From NCBI GenBank assembly GCA_903887375.1, contig CAISPN010000022.1:1-64000 (forward strand): DNA of 64,000 nucleotides. The letters run 5' to 3'. This stretch comes from an uncultured cyanobacterium. GTDB lineage: Bacteria > Cyanobacteriota > Cyanobacteriia > Cyanobacteriales > Microcystaceae. Of this stretch, positions 1 through 8,216 are shown one piece after another (within the stretch, counting starts at the first letter, position 1; every line of letters starts with the position of its first letter). Under the pieces are notes generated by a model. The model saw nothing but the letters and a program-made list of their open reading frames with translations. It was not told the origin of the DNA and made no database searches. A program made the position numbers and the translations under genes.

Positions 1-63
1 CAAAGAATAACTTATTTTTGTTATACTTTTCTTAAAATATCTTTACATTTACTTTTGTGTTAC

Positions 64-570
64 ATGAAAAAACTCTTTAGCTATCTGAGCGTCCTTATAG
101 TTCTTTGGAGTATAGCCTTTCCCTTAAATGCTTGGGCAGCTAGTTCTTCTTCGGTTACCTCAATCAACACTAGTTTTGAAGATAAAGCTCTAATAGGGGA
201 AGACTTTACAAGTCAAGTCCTACAAGAAGCTCAATTTACTAACGTAGATCTTAGTTCGGCTAATTTTAGCGGGGTGAATTTAATAGGGGCAGTGTTTAAT
301 GGAGCTCTTTTAGAGGGGGCAAAACTGCATGGAGCTGATTTATCCTATGCCATATCCTATGTTTCCAGTTTTAAAGGCGCAGATCTCTCGGATGCCATTT
401 TAGTTGGCGCTATCCTTAAGCGCACTACTTTTGTCGATGTAGATATCACTGGCGCTGATTTTACCGATGCCTCTTTAGATCCAGCAGAGATAATCAGATT
501 ATGTAAAATTGCTACAGGAGTTAATTCTCGCACTCAAGTAGCGACCAAAGAATCTCTAGAGTGCAGATAA
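64..570 (+). CDS. Secreted pentapeptide-repeat protein
   Basis: The first about 25 residues (MKKLFSYLSVLIVLWSIAFP then LNAWA) form a basic start, a hydrophobic core and an AWA-type signal peptidase site, so the product is probably exported to the periplasm or thylakoid lumen. Residues roughly 40-140 carry repeated A(D/N)LxxA-like pentads (for example VDLSSANFSGVNLIGAVFNG), as expected for a right-handed pentapeptide beta-helix. The C-terminal 35 residues contain two cysteines and no repeats. An in-frame TTG lies three codons upstream at 55, but the ATG at 64 begins the signal peptide and is preferred. purK follows after 14 bases on the same strand. Lumenal pentapeptide proteins are common in cyanobacteria and their biochemical role is mostly unknown. 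Confidence 0.85.
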   Translation: MKKLFSYLSVLIVLWSIAFPLNAWAASSSSVTSINTSFEDKALIGEDFTSQVLQEAQFTNVDLSSANFSGVNLIGAVFNGALLEGAKLHGADLSYAISYVSSFKGADLSDAILVGAILKRTTFVDVDITGADFTDASLDPAEIIRLCKIATGVNSRTQVATKESLECR

Positions 571-584
571 TAAAGTCAAAATAA

Positions 585-1703
585 ATGTTGGTGCAAGATT
601 TAGGTATCATCGGTGGAGGTCAACTAGCTTGGATGATGGCTGGTGCCGCTTCCAAATTAGGGGTGAATCTATATATTCAAACTCCCAAGGCTGATGATCC
701 TGCTGTCAAAATTGCCAAAGATGTAGTTTTAGCAGATATCTCTGATTCACAAGCAACAGAGAAATTAGCCAATTTTGCTAAAGTAATCACCTTTGAGAAT
801 GAATTTGTTGATTTAGAATCTCTAGAAGCTCTAGAAAATAATGGAGTCTGTTTTCACCCGTCTATTTCCTCTCTAAAGCCACTATTAGATAAACTTCAAC
901 AGAGAGAATTTTTGCGCTCACAAGGAATCCCCACCCCGCAATTTGAGCCATTTACCTCTCTAGATCAAGTTTTAGATTATCCACTAGTGCTCAAAGCTCG
1001 CCGCGGTGGTTATGACGGGCAGGGTACTTTTATAATTCGAGATGTCAATCAATTAAAAGCCAAGAGCCAACAACTTCAAAATATCCCTTTTTTAGTTGAG
1101 CAATATATTCCTTTTACCAAAGAATTAGCAGTCATTGCCGCTCGCTCTGTAACTGGAGAGATTGCTGTATACCCAGTGGTTGAGACTTTTCAAGAAAACC
1201 AAGTCTGCCGCTGGGTCTATGCGCCAGCCCAAATCAGTCAGGATATTTCCCAACAGGTAGAAATAATCGCCAGTAAGCTATTGACCGCACTTTCCTATAT
1301 AGGAGTAATGGGTATTGAGTTTTTCTTGAATAATGATGGACAGGTTTTAGTCAATGAGATAGCCCCGCGTACTCACAATAGCGGACACTATAGCCTAAAT
1401 GCTTGCAGTTGTTCCCAATTTGAAATGCAACTTAGAGCCATATTAGGGATGCCATTAGGCTCAAGTAAGTTAAAAAGTGACTCTGCTTTGATGGTTAATC
1501 TGCTAGGTTATGAAACAAGTTACTCGGACTATCGAGCAAAACGCCTAGAGCTTGCCAAAATAGCTAACGCGCATATATATTGGTACGACAAAACTCAATC
1601 CAAGCCTGGGCGCAAACTAGGACATGTCACAATTACTCCTGTTGAAGATCAAAATCCTCTAAAACTAGTTGAACAGATAGAAGCTATTTGGCGCTCTAAT
1701 TGA
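585..1703 (+). CDS. purK: N5-carboxyaminoimidazole ribonucleotide synthase
   Basis: PurK carries out the ATP- and bicarbonate-dependent carboxylation of aminoimidazole ribonucleotide in de novo purine synthesis. The 372-residue length is normal. The N terminus has the family signature GIIGGGQLAWMM, followed by an ATP-grasp domain with the glycine-rich loop KARRGGYDGQGT (about residue 140) and the metal/ATP site EFFLNNDGQVLVNEIAPRTHNSGH. The product is cytoplasmic. The ATG at 585 lies 14 bases after the pentapeptide-repeat gene, so co-transcription is possible. Its last 8 bases overlap the end of the convergent YrdC-family gene. In several cyanobacteria the 6S RNA gene lies near purK, but the upstream gap here is too short to hold one. 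Confidence 0.95.
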   Translation: MLVQDLGIIGGGQLAWMMAGAASKLGVNLYIQTPKADDPAVKIAKDVVLADISDSQATEKLANFAKVITFENEFVDLESLEALENNGVCFHPSISSLKPLLDKLQQREFLRSQGIPTPQFEPFTSLDQVLDYPLVLKARRGGYDGQGTFIIRDVNQLKAKSQQLQNIPFLVEQYIPFTKELAVIAARSVTGEIAVYPVVETFQENQVCRWVYAPAQISQDISQQVEIIASKLLTALSYIGVMGIEFFLNNDGQVLVNEIAPRTHNSGHYSLNACSCSQFEMQLRAILGMPLGSSKLKSDSALMVNLLGYETSYSDYRAKRLELAKIANAHIYWYDKTQSKPGRKLGHVTITPVEDQNPLKLVEQIEAIWRSN

Positions 1704-2337
1704 GATATAGATTTTTTTGTAGCTCTTGCCAGCCTTTGCCTTTACGAACTAGTGTTGGAGTATCAGTAGTAAAATCAATAATACTAGAAGTAATACCCAT
1801 AGGGGTAATAGAACCATCATCGATGATCAAATCTACTTGGCTCTCTAGCGCATCAAAAAGAGAATATAGATCTACAAAATTCTCCATTTGATCTGGTAAA
1901 TGAGCAGATGTGGAAATTATAGGATTACCGAGAGCTTCTAAAAGAGCTTGAGAAATTGGATGATCTGGCACACGAATTCCGGTGGTCTTGCGCTTAGGAT
2001 TCATTACCAATTTAGGTACCAGTTTTGTTGCTGGCAAAATGAAAGTATAAGGTCCAGGTATCAGCCTTTTCATCACCCGATAAGCCCCATCAGAAACTAG
2101 AGCATAACTGGCAATCTTGGAAAGAGAAGGACTCAGAAAAGTCAAAGGCTTATCACTAGAGAGCCTTTTAAGATTTCTCACTTTCTCAATGGCGGATTTG
2201 ACGCTCAAATCACAACCTATGGCGTAAACTGTATCTGTAGGATAGAGCATGATTGCTCCATTTCTGAGCGCTTGAACAATTTTATTAATTCGATCAGCTT
2301 GAGGATTTTCCGGATGTAAGGAGTAGAGGGTTGCCAT
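1696..2337 (-). CDS. tsaC: Sua5/YciO/YrdC-family threonylcarbamoyl-AMP synthase
   Basis: A 213-residue YrdC-fold protein. Members make L-threonylcarbamoyl-AMP from threonine, bicarbonate and ATP for t6A37 modification of ANN-decoding tRNAs. Visible signatures are the nucleotide-binding LYPTDTVYAIGCDL (about residues 31-44), KPLTFLSPSL, the stretch GIRVPDHPISQALLEALGNP and PIISTSAHLPD. It lacks the C-terminal Sua5 domain, so it is the short form. YciO paralogues look alike and their role is less certain, so the symbol is tentative. The start codon overlaps that of divergent larC within one CATG, so its promoter must lie inside larC. I see no clear Shine-Dalgarno sequence. The 3' end overlaps purK by 8 bases. 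Confidence 0.85.
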   Translation of the reverse strand: MATLYSLHPENPQADRINKIVQALRNGAIMLYPTDTVYAIGCDLSVKSAIEKVRNLKRLSSDKPLTFLSPSLSKIASYALVSDGAYRVMKRLIPGPYTFILPATKLVPKLVMNPKRKTTGIRVPDHPISQALLEALGNPIISTSAHLPDQMENFVDLYSLFDALESQVDLIIDDGSITPMGITSSIIDFTTDTPTLVRKGKGWQELQKNLYLN

Positions 2338-3535
2338 GAGTCAAATAGCCTATTTGGAATGTAAAACAGGGATATCCGGAGATATGTGCCTAGGCGCTCT
2401 AGTAGATCTCGGTGTCCCCTTGCAATATCTCCAAACACAACTTTCTAGTCTCAGTCTAGATCACGAATACCGCCTTTGGTCAGAGCCAGTTTCTCGTGGG
2501 CAACAAATCGTCACTAAAGTTCATGTAGATTTATTGGAAGATGCCCATCATCACCATCGCCACTTACCTCAAATTGAAAATTTAATTCTCCAAGGTGCCT
2601 TTTCCCCTAGGGTTAAACAGTGGAGTTTGGAAATTTTTCGACAATTGGCTATAGCTGAAGGCGCTGTTCACGGGATCTCCCCGGAAATGGTAGCCTTCCA
2701 TGAGGTGGGAGCTACAGATGCCCTTGTTGATATTATTGGAACCTGTTTGGGCTTTGATTGGCTCAATATCGATGAGATACACTGCTCAGCTTTGCCTACT
2801 GGTGGGGGACTAGTTAAGGCGAGCCATGGTATATTGACTGTTCCTACCCCTGCTGTGCTCAAGCTTTGGCAATCGCGCTCTGTTCCAGTTTATAGCAATG
2901 GCATTGAGAAAGAGTTAGTTACTCCTACTGGCGCTGCTATAGTAGTTGCCCTGTGCAAGGGTTTTGGTCCTATTCCGGCTATGTCAGTACAAAAAGTTGG
3001 CTTAGGTGCTGGTACACGGGATTTAGAAATTCCCAATGTACTCAGGCTTTGGTTGGGTGAGATAGAGCAAACTACCTCTAGAGATACAGTCACTTTGCTA
3101 GAAACCCAAATTGACGATCTCAATCCCCAAGCAATTGGCTACCTCTATCCTTTGTTACTGCAAGCAGGGGCTCTAGATGTTTTTACCAGTGCTATTGTGA
3201 TGAAAAAATCACGTCCTGGACTACTTTTGAGCGTTGTTTGTCCAAGTGAAAAGCTCGAAGATTGTCAAAAAATTATCTTCCGAGAGACAACAACCCTTGG
3301 TATCAGGTACTCTCAACAGCAGCGCTCAATCCTAGAAAGAGAAAGCTTAACTGTTGATACTATATATGGGCCAGTGCAGATAAAAATTGGCCGGCATTTG
3401 GGCTCTATAGTCAATCTCCAGCCCGAATATGAAGACTGCGCTCAAATAGCTCAAAAAGTAGACAAGCCCTGGCGCTATATCCATCAATTAGCCCTATTAG
3501 AAGCTAATAAGCTGGGGATTTGGGAGAATTTTTAA
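2336..3535 (+). CDS. larC: Nickel-pincer cofactor biosynthesis protein LarC
   Basis: LarC is the cyclometallase that inserts nickel into the pyridinium pincer cofactor used by lactate racemase-type enzymes. The protein opens with the family signature CKTGISGDMCLGALVDLG. It has a histidine cluster (DAHHHHRHLP, about residues 64-73) suited to metal binding, then FHEVGATDALVDIIGTCLG and the C-terminal domain with TQIDDLNPQAIGYL. At 399 residues both halves are fused in one frame, unlike Lactobacillus plantarum, where a programmed frameshift joins them. An AAGGAG at 2318-2323 is a plausible ribosome site inside the divergent YrdC-family gene. No larA, larB or larE is in this window, so the client enzyme is unknown. 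The 3' end overlaps the DUF308 gene by 32 bases. Confidence 0.9.
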   Translation: MSQIAYLECKTGISGDMCLGALVDLGVPLQYLQTQLSSLSLDHEYRLWSEPVSRGQQIVTKVHVDLLEDAHHHHRHLPQIENLILQGAFSPRVKQWSLEIFRQLAIAEGAVHGISPEMVAFHEVGATDALVDIIGTCLGFDWLNIDEIHCSALPTGGGLVKASHGILTVPTPAVLKLWQSRSVPVYSNGIEKELVTPTGAAIVVALCKGFGPIPAMSVQKVGLGAGTRDLEIPNVLRLWLGEIEQTTSRDTVTLLETQIDDLNPQAIGYLYPLLLQAGALDVFTSAIVMKKSRPGLLLSVVCPSEKLEDCQKIIFRETTTLGIRYSQQQRSILERESLTVDTIYGPVQIKIGRHLGSIVNLQPEYEDCAQIAQKVDKPWRYIHQLALLEANKLGIWENF

Positions 3536-4046
3536 ATATCATCAGAAGACTAAGTCCAGTTGTCAATAAGTTAATACCAACTAACAGTCCCAGAATTTGC
3601 AGCGAATCAGCAGGCCAATTACTCCAGATCAAAATCCCCAAAATAATGCCAGAGATTCCACTAGCTAACATCCAGCCCCAATTTTTAGTTGGCTTTAATT
3701 CAAAGGCATGAATCACTTGAATAGCCCCTTCAATAAAAAATAAAATACCTATCAATAAAGTTAGATTCAGTATTGATAAAATTGGATTTCTCAGTATGAT
3801 TAAGCCAGAAGCTATGTAGAAAAAGCCGCAAAGGGTATTTAAAATAAAAGGTCCAATTTGTCCTCGGAGGGTTTGAAATGCATATATTAATTGCAAAACC
3901 CCAAACACTAACAAGATAAAACCTAAAATATTGGAGGCTACTACACTAGCAAAAAATGGGTGAATGATTGCCAATAGTCCCAGTATAATCATCGAGATAG
4001 ATACTACTATGCCGATTTTGCTATTTTGAATATCTAAATTAAACAT
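3504..4046 (-). CDS. DUF308/HdeD-family membrane protein
   Basis: A 180-residue integral membrane protein made of about six hydrophobic helices arranged as three similar hairpins, as in the HdeD/DUF308 family. Examples are IGIVVSISMIILGLLAIIHP near the N terminus and ASGISGIILGILIWSNWP with a tryptophan-proline end, typical of the family. E. coli HdeD is linked to acid resistance; cyanobacterial relatives have no settled function. A strong TAAGGAG precedes the start. The last 32 bases overlap the 3' end of convergent larC, so read-through from either side would produce antisense RNA. The role is inferred from the family only. Confidence 0.8.
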   Translation of the reverse strand: MFNLDIQNSKIGIVVSISMIILGLLAIIHPFFASVVASNILGFILLVFGVLQLIYAFQTLRGQIGPFILNTLCGFFYIASGLIILRNPILSILNLTLLIGILFFIEGAIQVIHAFELKPTKNWGWMLASGISGIILGILIWSNWPADSLQILGLLVGINLLTTGLSLLMIFKNSPKSPAY

Positions 4047-4163
4047 AATTATTCTCCTTACATTAATATTGATTTTCTCAGAAGAATTAAATAAATCTAG
4101 CTATTTTTACAAAATTTAAGATAAAATACTACATAAATTAAGACTAAAAACTTTGATAAAACA

Positions 4164-4700
4164 ATGAATACACAGTCTTTTACGGATCTTTTGTCCCAAG
4201 GTAAAACCACAATTGAACAGGCCTTATCTCTCTTTGATAGTTTAGAACCAGTAGATCTAGAGTTTATGATTGGCCGTTGGCAAGGCTCAGGTCTTCATAC
4301 GGGACATCCAATGGATGGCTTACTAGAGGCATCTAATTGGTATGGAAAAGAGTTTATAGATTCCGAAAATGTGCATCCTCTATTGTTTGCTAATCAACAA
4401 GGTGAGATTTTCAAAGTTGCCCCAAATCCCACAGCTATGAGCTGGGTTTTAAGTTTACCAATTCCTAAAAATGACTCTGTAAAACCATTATTAATGATGA
4501 TTAATAGTTTGCTTAAAACAGAAAAAAGCCAAGCCAGATTGAGAATGATGGAATATCGAGGTAAGGTTACTGCCACGATGATTTATGATTATTTGCCAAT
4601 CAATGATTCTTTTCGTAAGGTAGATAAAAATACAGTATTCGGTATTATGGACTATAAAGATATAGCCCAACCTTTCTTTTTTGTACTTAAGAGAGTTTAG
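4164..4700 (+). CDS. GXWXG/DUF4334 domain protein
   Basis: A 178-residue soluble protein. Near residue 37 it has the GXWXG motif (FMIGRWQGSGLHTGHPMDG) that names the N-terminal domain. The rest (NWYGKEFID, then LRMMEYRGKVTATMIYDYLPINDSFRKVD and NTVFGIMDYK) matches the DUF4334 half. The family has a small beta-barrel, lipocalin-like look, and no enzyme activity is established to my knowledge. It has no signal peptide or membrane segment. It stands alone between two minus-strand membrane-protein genes, with an AT-rich upstream region shared with the divergent DUF308 gene. Confidence 0.8.
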   Translation: MNTQSFTDLLSQGKTTIEQALSLFDSLEPVDLEFMIGRWQGSGLHTGHPMDGLLEASNWYGKEFIDSENVHPLLFANQQGEIFKVAPNPTAMSWVLSLPIPKNDSVKPLLMMINSLLKTEKSQARLRMMEYRGKVTATMIYDYLPINDSFRKVDKNTVFGIMDYKDIAQPFFFVLKRV

Positions 4701-4753
4701 AACAGCTTCAGTAGCTTCAAAGAATGTTAACAGATAAAGCACAAATATACTAG

Positions 4754-5614
4754 CTATATCAGTCTAGAATTTGAACCATATTTTTTACTATAAATCTTGG
4801 TAAACTCAGCCCCAAAATACAGAATCTGGGCTGAATAATAAGTCCAAACCAATACAATCACAAGAGAGCTAGCCGCCCCATAAGTTGAACTAAAAAAATT
4901 ATTACCTAAATATAATCCAATAAAATATTGTCCCATAACAAACAATAAAGCGGTTATTATTGCACCAACACTTACATCTGTCCAAGTTATTTTTACATCA
5001 GGTAGGTATTTGTAAATCATGGCAAAAAGTAAGGTAATGACGCTAAATGAAACCATAAGATTAACTAGATCAAATAAAAGATCTAGTCCGGGGAATAATT
5101 GCGTAGTAATGTTACTAATAACCGCTAAAAGAGCACTTATGACTAAAGAAATTAAAAATAAAATTACGATTACTACAATCATGGCAAAAGTTAATAGTCG
5201 TTTGCGAATAAATTCTATAAACCCAAATTTTGACTTATGCTCAATTTCCCAGATTGTATTTAGGGCATCTTGAAGTTCAATAAACATTCCGGAAGCTCCA
5301 ACCATTAGTATAAAAACACTTATAAATGAGGCGATAGTCCCTTCATTTGAATTAGGTTTAGCTGCATTCTGGATGATTGCTTGTATTGCCTCTGCACTTT
5401 TTTGTCCTACTAACCCTTGAATCTGTCCAATAATTTCTCCCCGTGCAGCATTTTCACCGAAAACGGAACTACCAATAGCTATGACAATAATTAGTAAAGG
5501 AGCGACGGAAAATATAGTGTAATAAGATAAAGCTGCCGCCAAACGAAATACCTTGTCCTTTTTCCATTGGTCAAAAGTTTCTTTGAGTAATCTCCAAATT
5601 TGTTTTAAGCTCAT
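4754..5614 (-). CDS. YihY/virulence factor BrkB family membrane protein
   Basis: A 286-residue inner-membrane protein with six or more predicted helices. It matches the YihY/BrkB family (formerly called RNase BN). Visible hallmarks are the N-terminal FRLAAALSYYTIFSVAPLLIIVIAI, the amphipathic cytoplasmic-type stretch after it, LQDALNTIWEIE and the C-terminal VWTYYSAQILYFGAEFTK. The function is unclear; a transport or envelope role is often assumed. A strong AGGAGG lies just upstream of the ATG. The 154-base gap to the next upstream gene holds an unusual set of inverted repeats (5662-5758), which may be its leader or the terminator of the upstream gene. Confidence 0.85.
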   Translation of the reverse strand: MSLKQIWRLLKETFDQWKKDKVFRLAAALSYYTIFSVAPLLIIVIAIGSSVFGENAARGEIIGQIQGLVGQKSAEAIQAIIQNAAKPNSNEGTIASFISVFILMVGASGMFIELQDALNTIWEIEHKSKFGFIEFIRKRLLTFAMIVVIVILFLISLVISALLAVISNITTQLFPGLDLLFDLVNLMVSFSVITLLFAMIYKYLPDVKITWTDVSVGAIITALLFVMGQYFIGLYLGNNFFSSTYGAASSLVIVLVWTYYSAQILYFGAEFTKIYSKKYGSNSRLI

Positions 5615-5661
5615 AAAAGACCTCCTTTTTAAAAACTTATTTCTCGCATGTCAAATGTCAA

Positions 5662-5758
5662 CTATCTTGATAGGTTGGCGACGATTATGATGAGGAGTTA
5701 ACCGTCATTTTCCATCCATTGAGATAAAATGCGCCTCGTCAAGCTGTCATCATAATCG
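5662..5758. repeat. Nested inverted-repeat element between two minus-strand genes
   Basis: Two perfect 12-base arms, CGATTATGATGA (5682-5693) and TCATCATAATCG (5747-5758), enclose a second inverted pair, CATTTT (5706-5711) and AAAATG (5726-5731). A further small hairpin, CTATC-TT-GATAG, lies at 5662-5673. Outside the 12-base arms GTTG-type sequence is partly matched as well. There is no T-run at the end on either strand, so a simple intrinsic terminator is not the best reading. It could be a folded leader of the YihY gene, an RNA processing site, or a small dispersed repeat. I saw no second copy in this window. Confidence 0.5.
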
Positions 5759-5768
5759 GCAACAATTG

Positions 5769-8216
5769 TTAATTTTTCGGTTTAGGAATACTTTTGAGAA
5801 TATTGATTCCTTGAAAAATATGACCGCGCAAAATATCTGTTACTCCCTGTAGTAAACGTATTTCTCGGACCTGACTACCAGCAATTGTCCTAAGAGCAGC
5901 CTCAGCAGCGGCGCTATCCCACTTATAAAGATTAACAACTGCCAAATAGGCATGAAGATAGGGGTTATCTCTTTGCAATGTAATCAACTTTTGCAAAACT
6001 GGAATTGCTTTATCTGCATCCTGCTGGAGAACTCTCGCTAACAAAATACCATAAAGGTATTGCACAGTTTGAGTAGGATTTAATTTCTCATTATCCAAAC
6101 GATAGCTCAGAGTCTGAGCAGCTTGCTCTAAATAATCCTGCCTGGGATCATATTGGTTTAAACGGGCAACTTGGAGAAAAACTCGATCTAGTCCCTTGAT
6201 TCCCTCTTGTAGTGAAAGTGATAGCAATCTTAATTGACTGACCCTATCTAAAACTGGAGAATCAATAGAAGCAGCGCTAGAGGAAATTTTGAGATTAACT
6301 GAAGAAGGACTATTAATCTTACGAGTAAATTTTGTTTTGGGATTGATATAGGTAATGACTGGATGATAATCACCAAGTACATCTGAAGGCAACATAGCCG
6401 TTTTTTCAATGACTTCTAGGGATTCATCCCCAGAACCATAAAGCTCACCCATCCCGACAGCGTGATCATTAATCCATCCTACTTCCCCTTTGTTATTTTG
6501 CCAAGAAATCAAGACCAAGCCATTTTTTAAATCACTCTTTGCTCCAGCCCAATGATAAGTTACAGGAACTGGAACATTAGCAGGAGCACTTTCTGGAACG
6601 ATGACTTCTAGTAATTCAACTTGTTTACTACTAGATCCTGAAGTAACAGAAACTAAAGGATTTTTACGATGATAGAGTTTAAGATTGCTTTTATCAGGTA
6701 AAGTCCAGTTTTTAATCAAATTAAAATTGGTATCTCTAGCTAATTGATCTGCCAAATCTAGTTGAGCTTTACGAGCAAAAGCATTATCACCCGTTTTGGT
6801 AATAAACCAATCCAGAGATTGACCATCTTGTTTAACTTGCTCAGTTTTTGAACCTAGTTCTCTACCGTAGACCTGAAAATCAGCTAAAGCGCCATAGTAA
6901 TTGAGCGTATTGTGATTGATCTCGGCAGTATTGGGAATCACCCCCAAAGTAGCCTGAAGATTAGGTGTTGTTTTGGTAATGGTTTCTATAACTTCGGATA
7001 AGGGCCAAGTTTGACCACGATAGGGATAATTGATTGCATTAGGGCTGAAGATTTGGGAAATTTGGCTAAGTAAAGCAATCTGGTAAAGATTTCCCAGCAT
7101 CAGCAATAGAGCAAGAGCAATAGTCCCCAATTGTACTTTTTGCCATTTACCTCGCCATTGCACCAGTCCATAGGCTAAAAAAATTGCCAGAACTGGTAGG
7201 TAGGGCATGATATAGCGCTCGTTTTTATTAATATTTAAGGTACAAATCAAATAACCCGCCAGACAATAAAAAGCAAGCCAAAGCAAACCACCTTTAAATC
7301 TTGGCTTATCCTTGTTGGGAAAAAATCCCGACCAATTCAAAATTAAGCCAACTAATGGAACTAGAAGTAAAGGCCAAGAAATAGCAGCAGGTAAATCCTG
7401 CCAGTAATAAATCCAAGAAGCTAGAGTATTAATAGGCGCGTTGCCTTGGAGAGCAGCAGGTGAAGTTACTGAGCTAGAATAAGTACCAAAAGAATAGATC
7501 CAATTAGCCCCGTACCATGGCCACCAAATCAAACAAGAGACAATAAAACTAACTAAAATTTGTATCAATCTAAGCCATTGTCTGTGATATGAAAATTCAA
7601 CAATCACCCACACAAGAGGCCCTATTAAAAAAAACATCACACTTTGCTTAGCTAATAGTGCCAAACCCCAGAAAACTCCAAAAATAAGAGCATAGAGCCA
7701 TTGAGATTGTTTATTTTGTTTCTCTATTTTCCAAAAAGTTAAGCTAGTAAAAGCAGCAATAGTTAAAGCTAGCAAGAGATTATCAGTTAGATAAAATAAC
7801 CTTTGCAAATAAAGCCTAGGAAAAACCACAGAGAAAAAAGTAGCTAGAATAGCAACTCTTTTATTGAAAAATACATTAGCCAGTAGATAAACCGCTGGAA
7901 TTAAAATAGCACTAGATAGAAAATTAACAGCTAAAGCTTGATCATTGCCCTTAGAGAATATTTGCTGAAAAGGAGCAGAAGCAATATAGCTTAAGGGTGG
8001 ATACTTAGATGACAATCGCCAAAAATCTAGCCACCAAGAACCATTAAATAGTTCAATTTTTTGTAGAGCTTGGAGATAATTAAGTGAGCCAGTTAAATGA
8101 TTACTCTGATCCCAACCTGGTACACTATTATCTAAAGAGAGCCATAATCTATCAGAAAAATTGCTCAAAAGCCAAATCCCTAACAAATAGAGCCAGATCT
8201 TAGAAAACTTTTGCAT
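5769..8216 (-). CDS. GT39-like membrane glycosyltransferase with soluble C-terminal region
   Basis: An 815-residue protein. Residues about 1-380 contain roughly 11-12 hydrophobic helices with the GT-C pattern. An acidic loop after the first helix (SVPGWDQSNHLTGSLNYLQ) resembles the catalytic loop of dolichyl/undecaprenyl-phosphate sugar transferases. The KYPPLSYIASAPFQ and QRLFYLTDNLLLALT stretches also fit GT39/ArnT-type enzymes. Residues about 400-815 are largely soluble and end in a TPR-like helical region (RDNPYLHAYLAVVNLYKWDS). Substrate and acceptor are unknown; transfer of a lipid-linked sugar on the periplasmic side is expected for the family. Its ATG overlaps the stop of the upstream coiled-coil gene as TGATG, which suggests coupled translation. 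Confidence 0.75.
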   Translation of the reverse strand: MQKFSKIWLYLLGIWLLSNFSDRLWLSLDNSVPGWDQSNHLTGSLNYLQALQKIELFNGSWWLDFWRLSSKYPPLSYIASAPFQQIFSKGNDQALAVNFLSSAILIPAVYLLANVFFNKRVAILATFFSVVFPRLYLQRLFYLTDNLLLALTIAAFTSLTFWKIEKQNKQSQWLYALIFGVFWGLALLAKQSVMFFLIGPLVWVIVEFSYHRQWLRLIQILVSFIVSCLIWWPWYGANWIYSFGTYSSSVTSPAALQGNAPINTLASWIYYWQDLPAAISWPLLLVPLVGLILNWSGFFPNKDKPRFKGGLLWLAFYCLAGYLICTLNINKNERYIMPYLPVLAIFLAYGLVQWRGKWQKVQLGTIALALLLMLGNLYQIALLSQISQIFSPNAINYPYRGQTWPLSEVIETITKTTPNLQATLGVIPNTAEINHNTLNYYGALADFQVYGRELGSKTEQVKQDGQSLDWFITKTGDNAFARKAQLDLADQLARDTNFNLIKNWTLPDKSNLKLYHRKNPLVSVTSGSSSKQVELLEVIVPESAPANVPVPVTYHWAGAKSDLKNGLVLISWQNNKGEVGWINDHAVGMGELYGSGDESLEVIEKTAMLPSDVLGDYHPVITYINPKTKFTRKINSPSSVNLKISSSAASIDSPVLDRVSQLRLLSLSLQEGIKGLDRVFLQVARLNQYDPRQDYLEQAAQTLSYRLDNEKLNPTQTVQYLYGILLARVLQQDADKAIPVLQKLITLQRDNPYLHAYLAVVNLYKWDSAAAEAALRTIAGSQVREIRLLQGVTDILRGHIFQGINILKSIPKPKN

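Noticed and set aside
571-584. 6S RNA gene next to purK, as in several cyanobacteria
   Set aside because: The gap before purK is only 14 bases, and the convergent gene on the other side overlaps its end.
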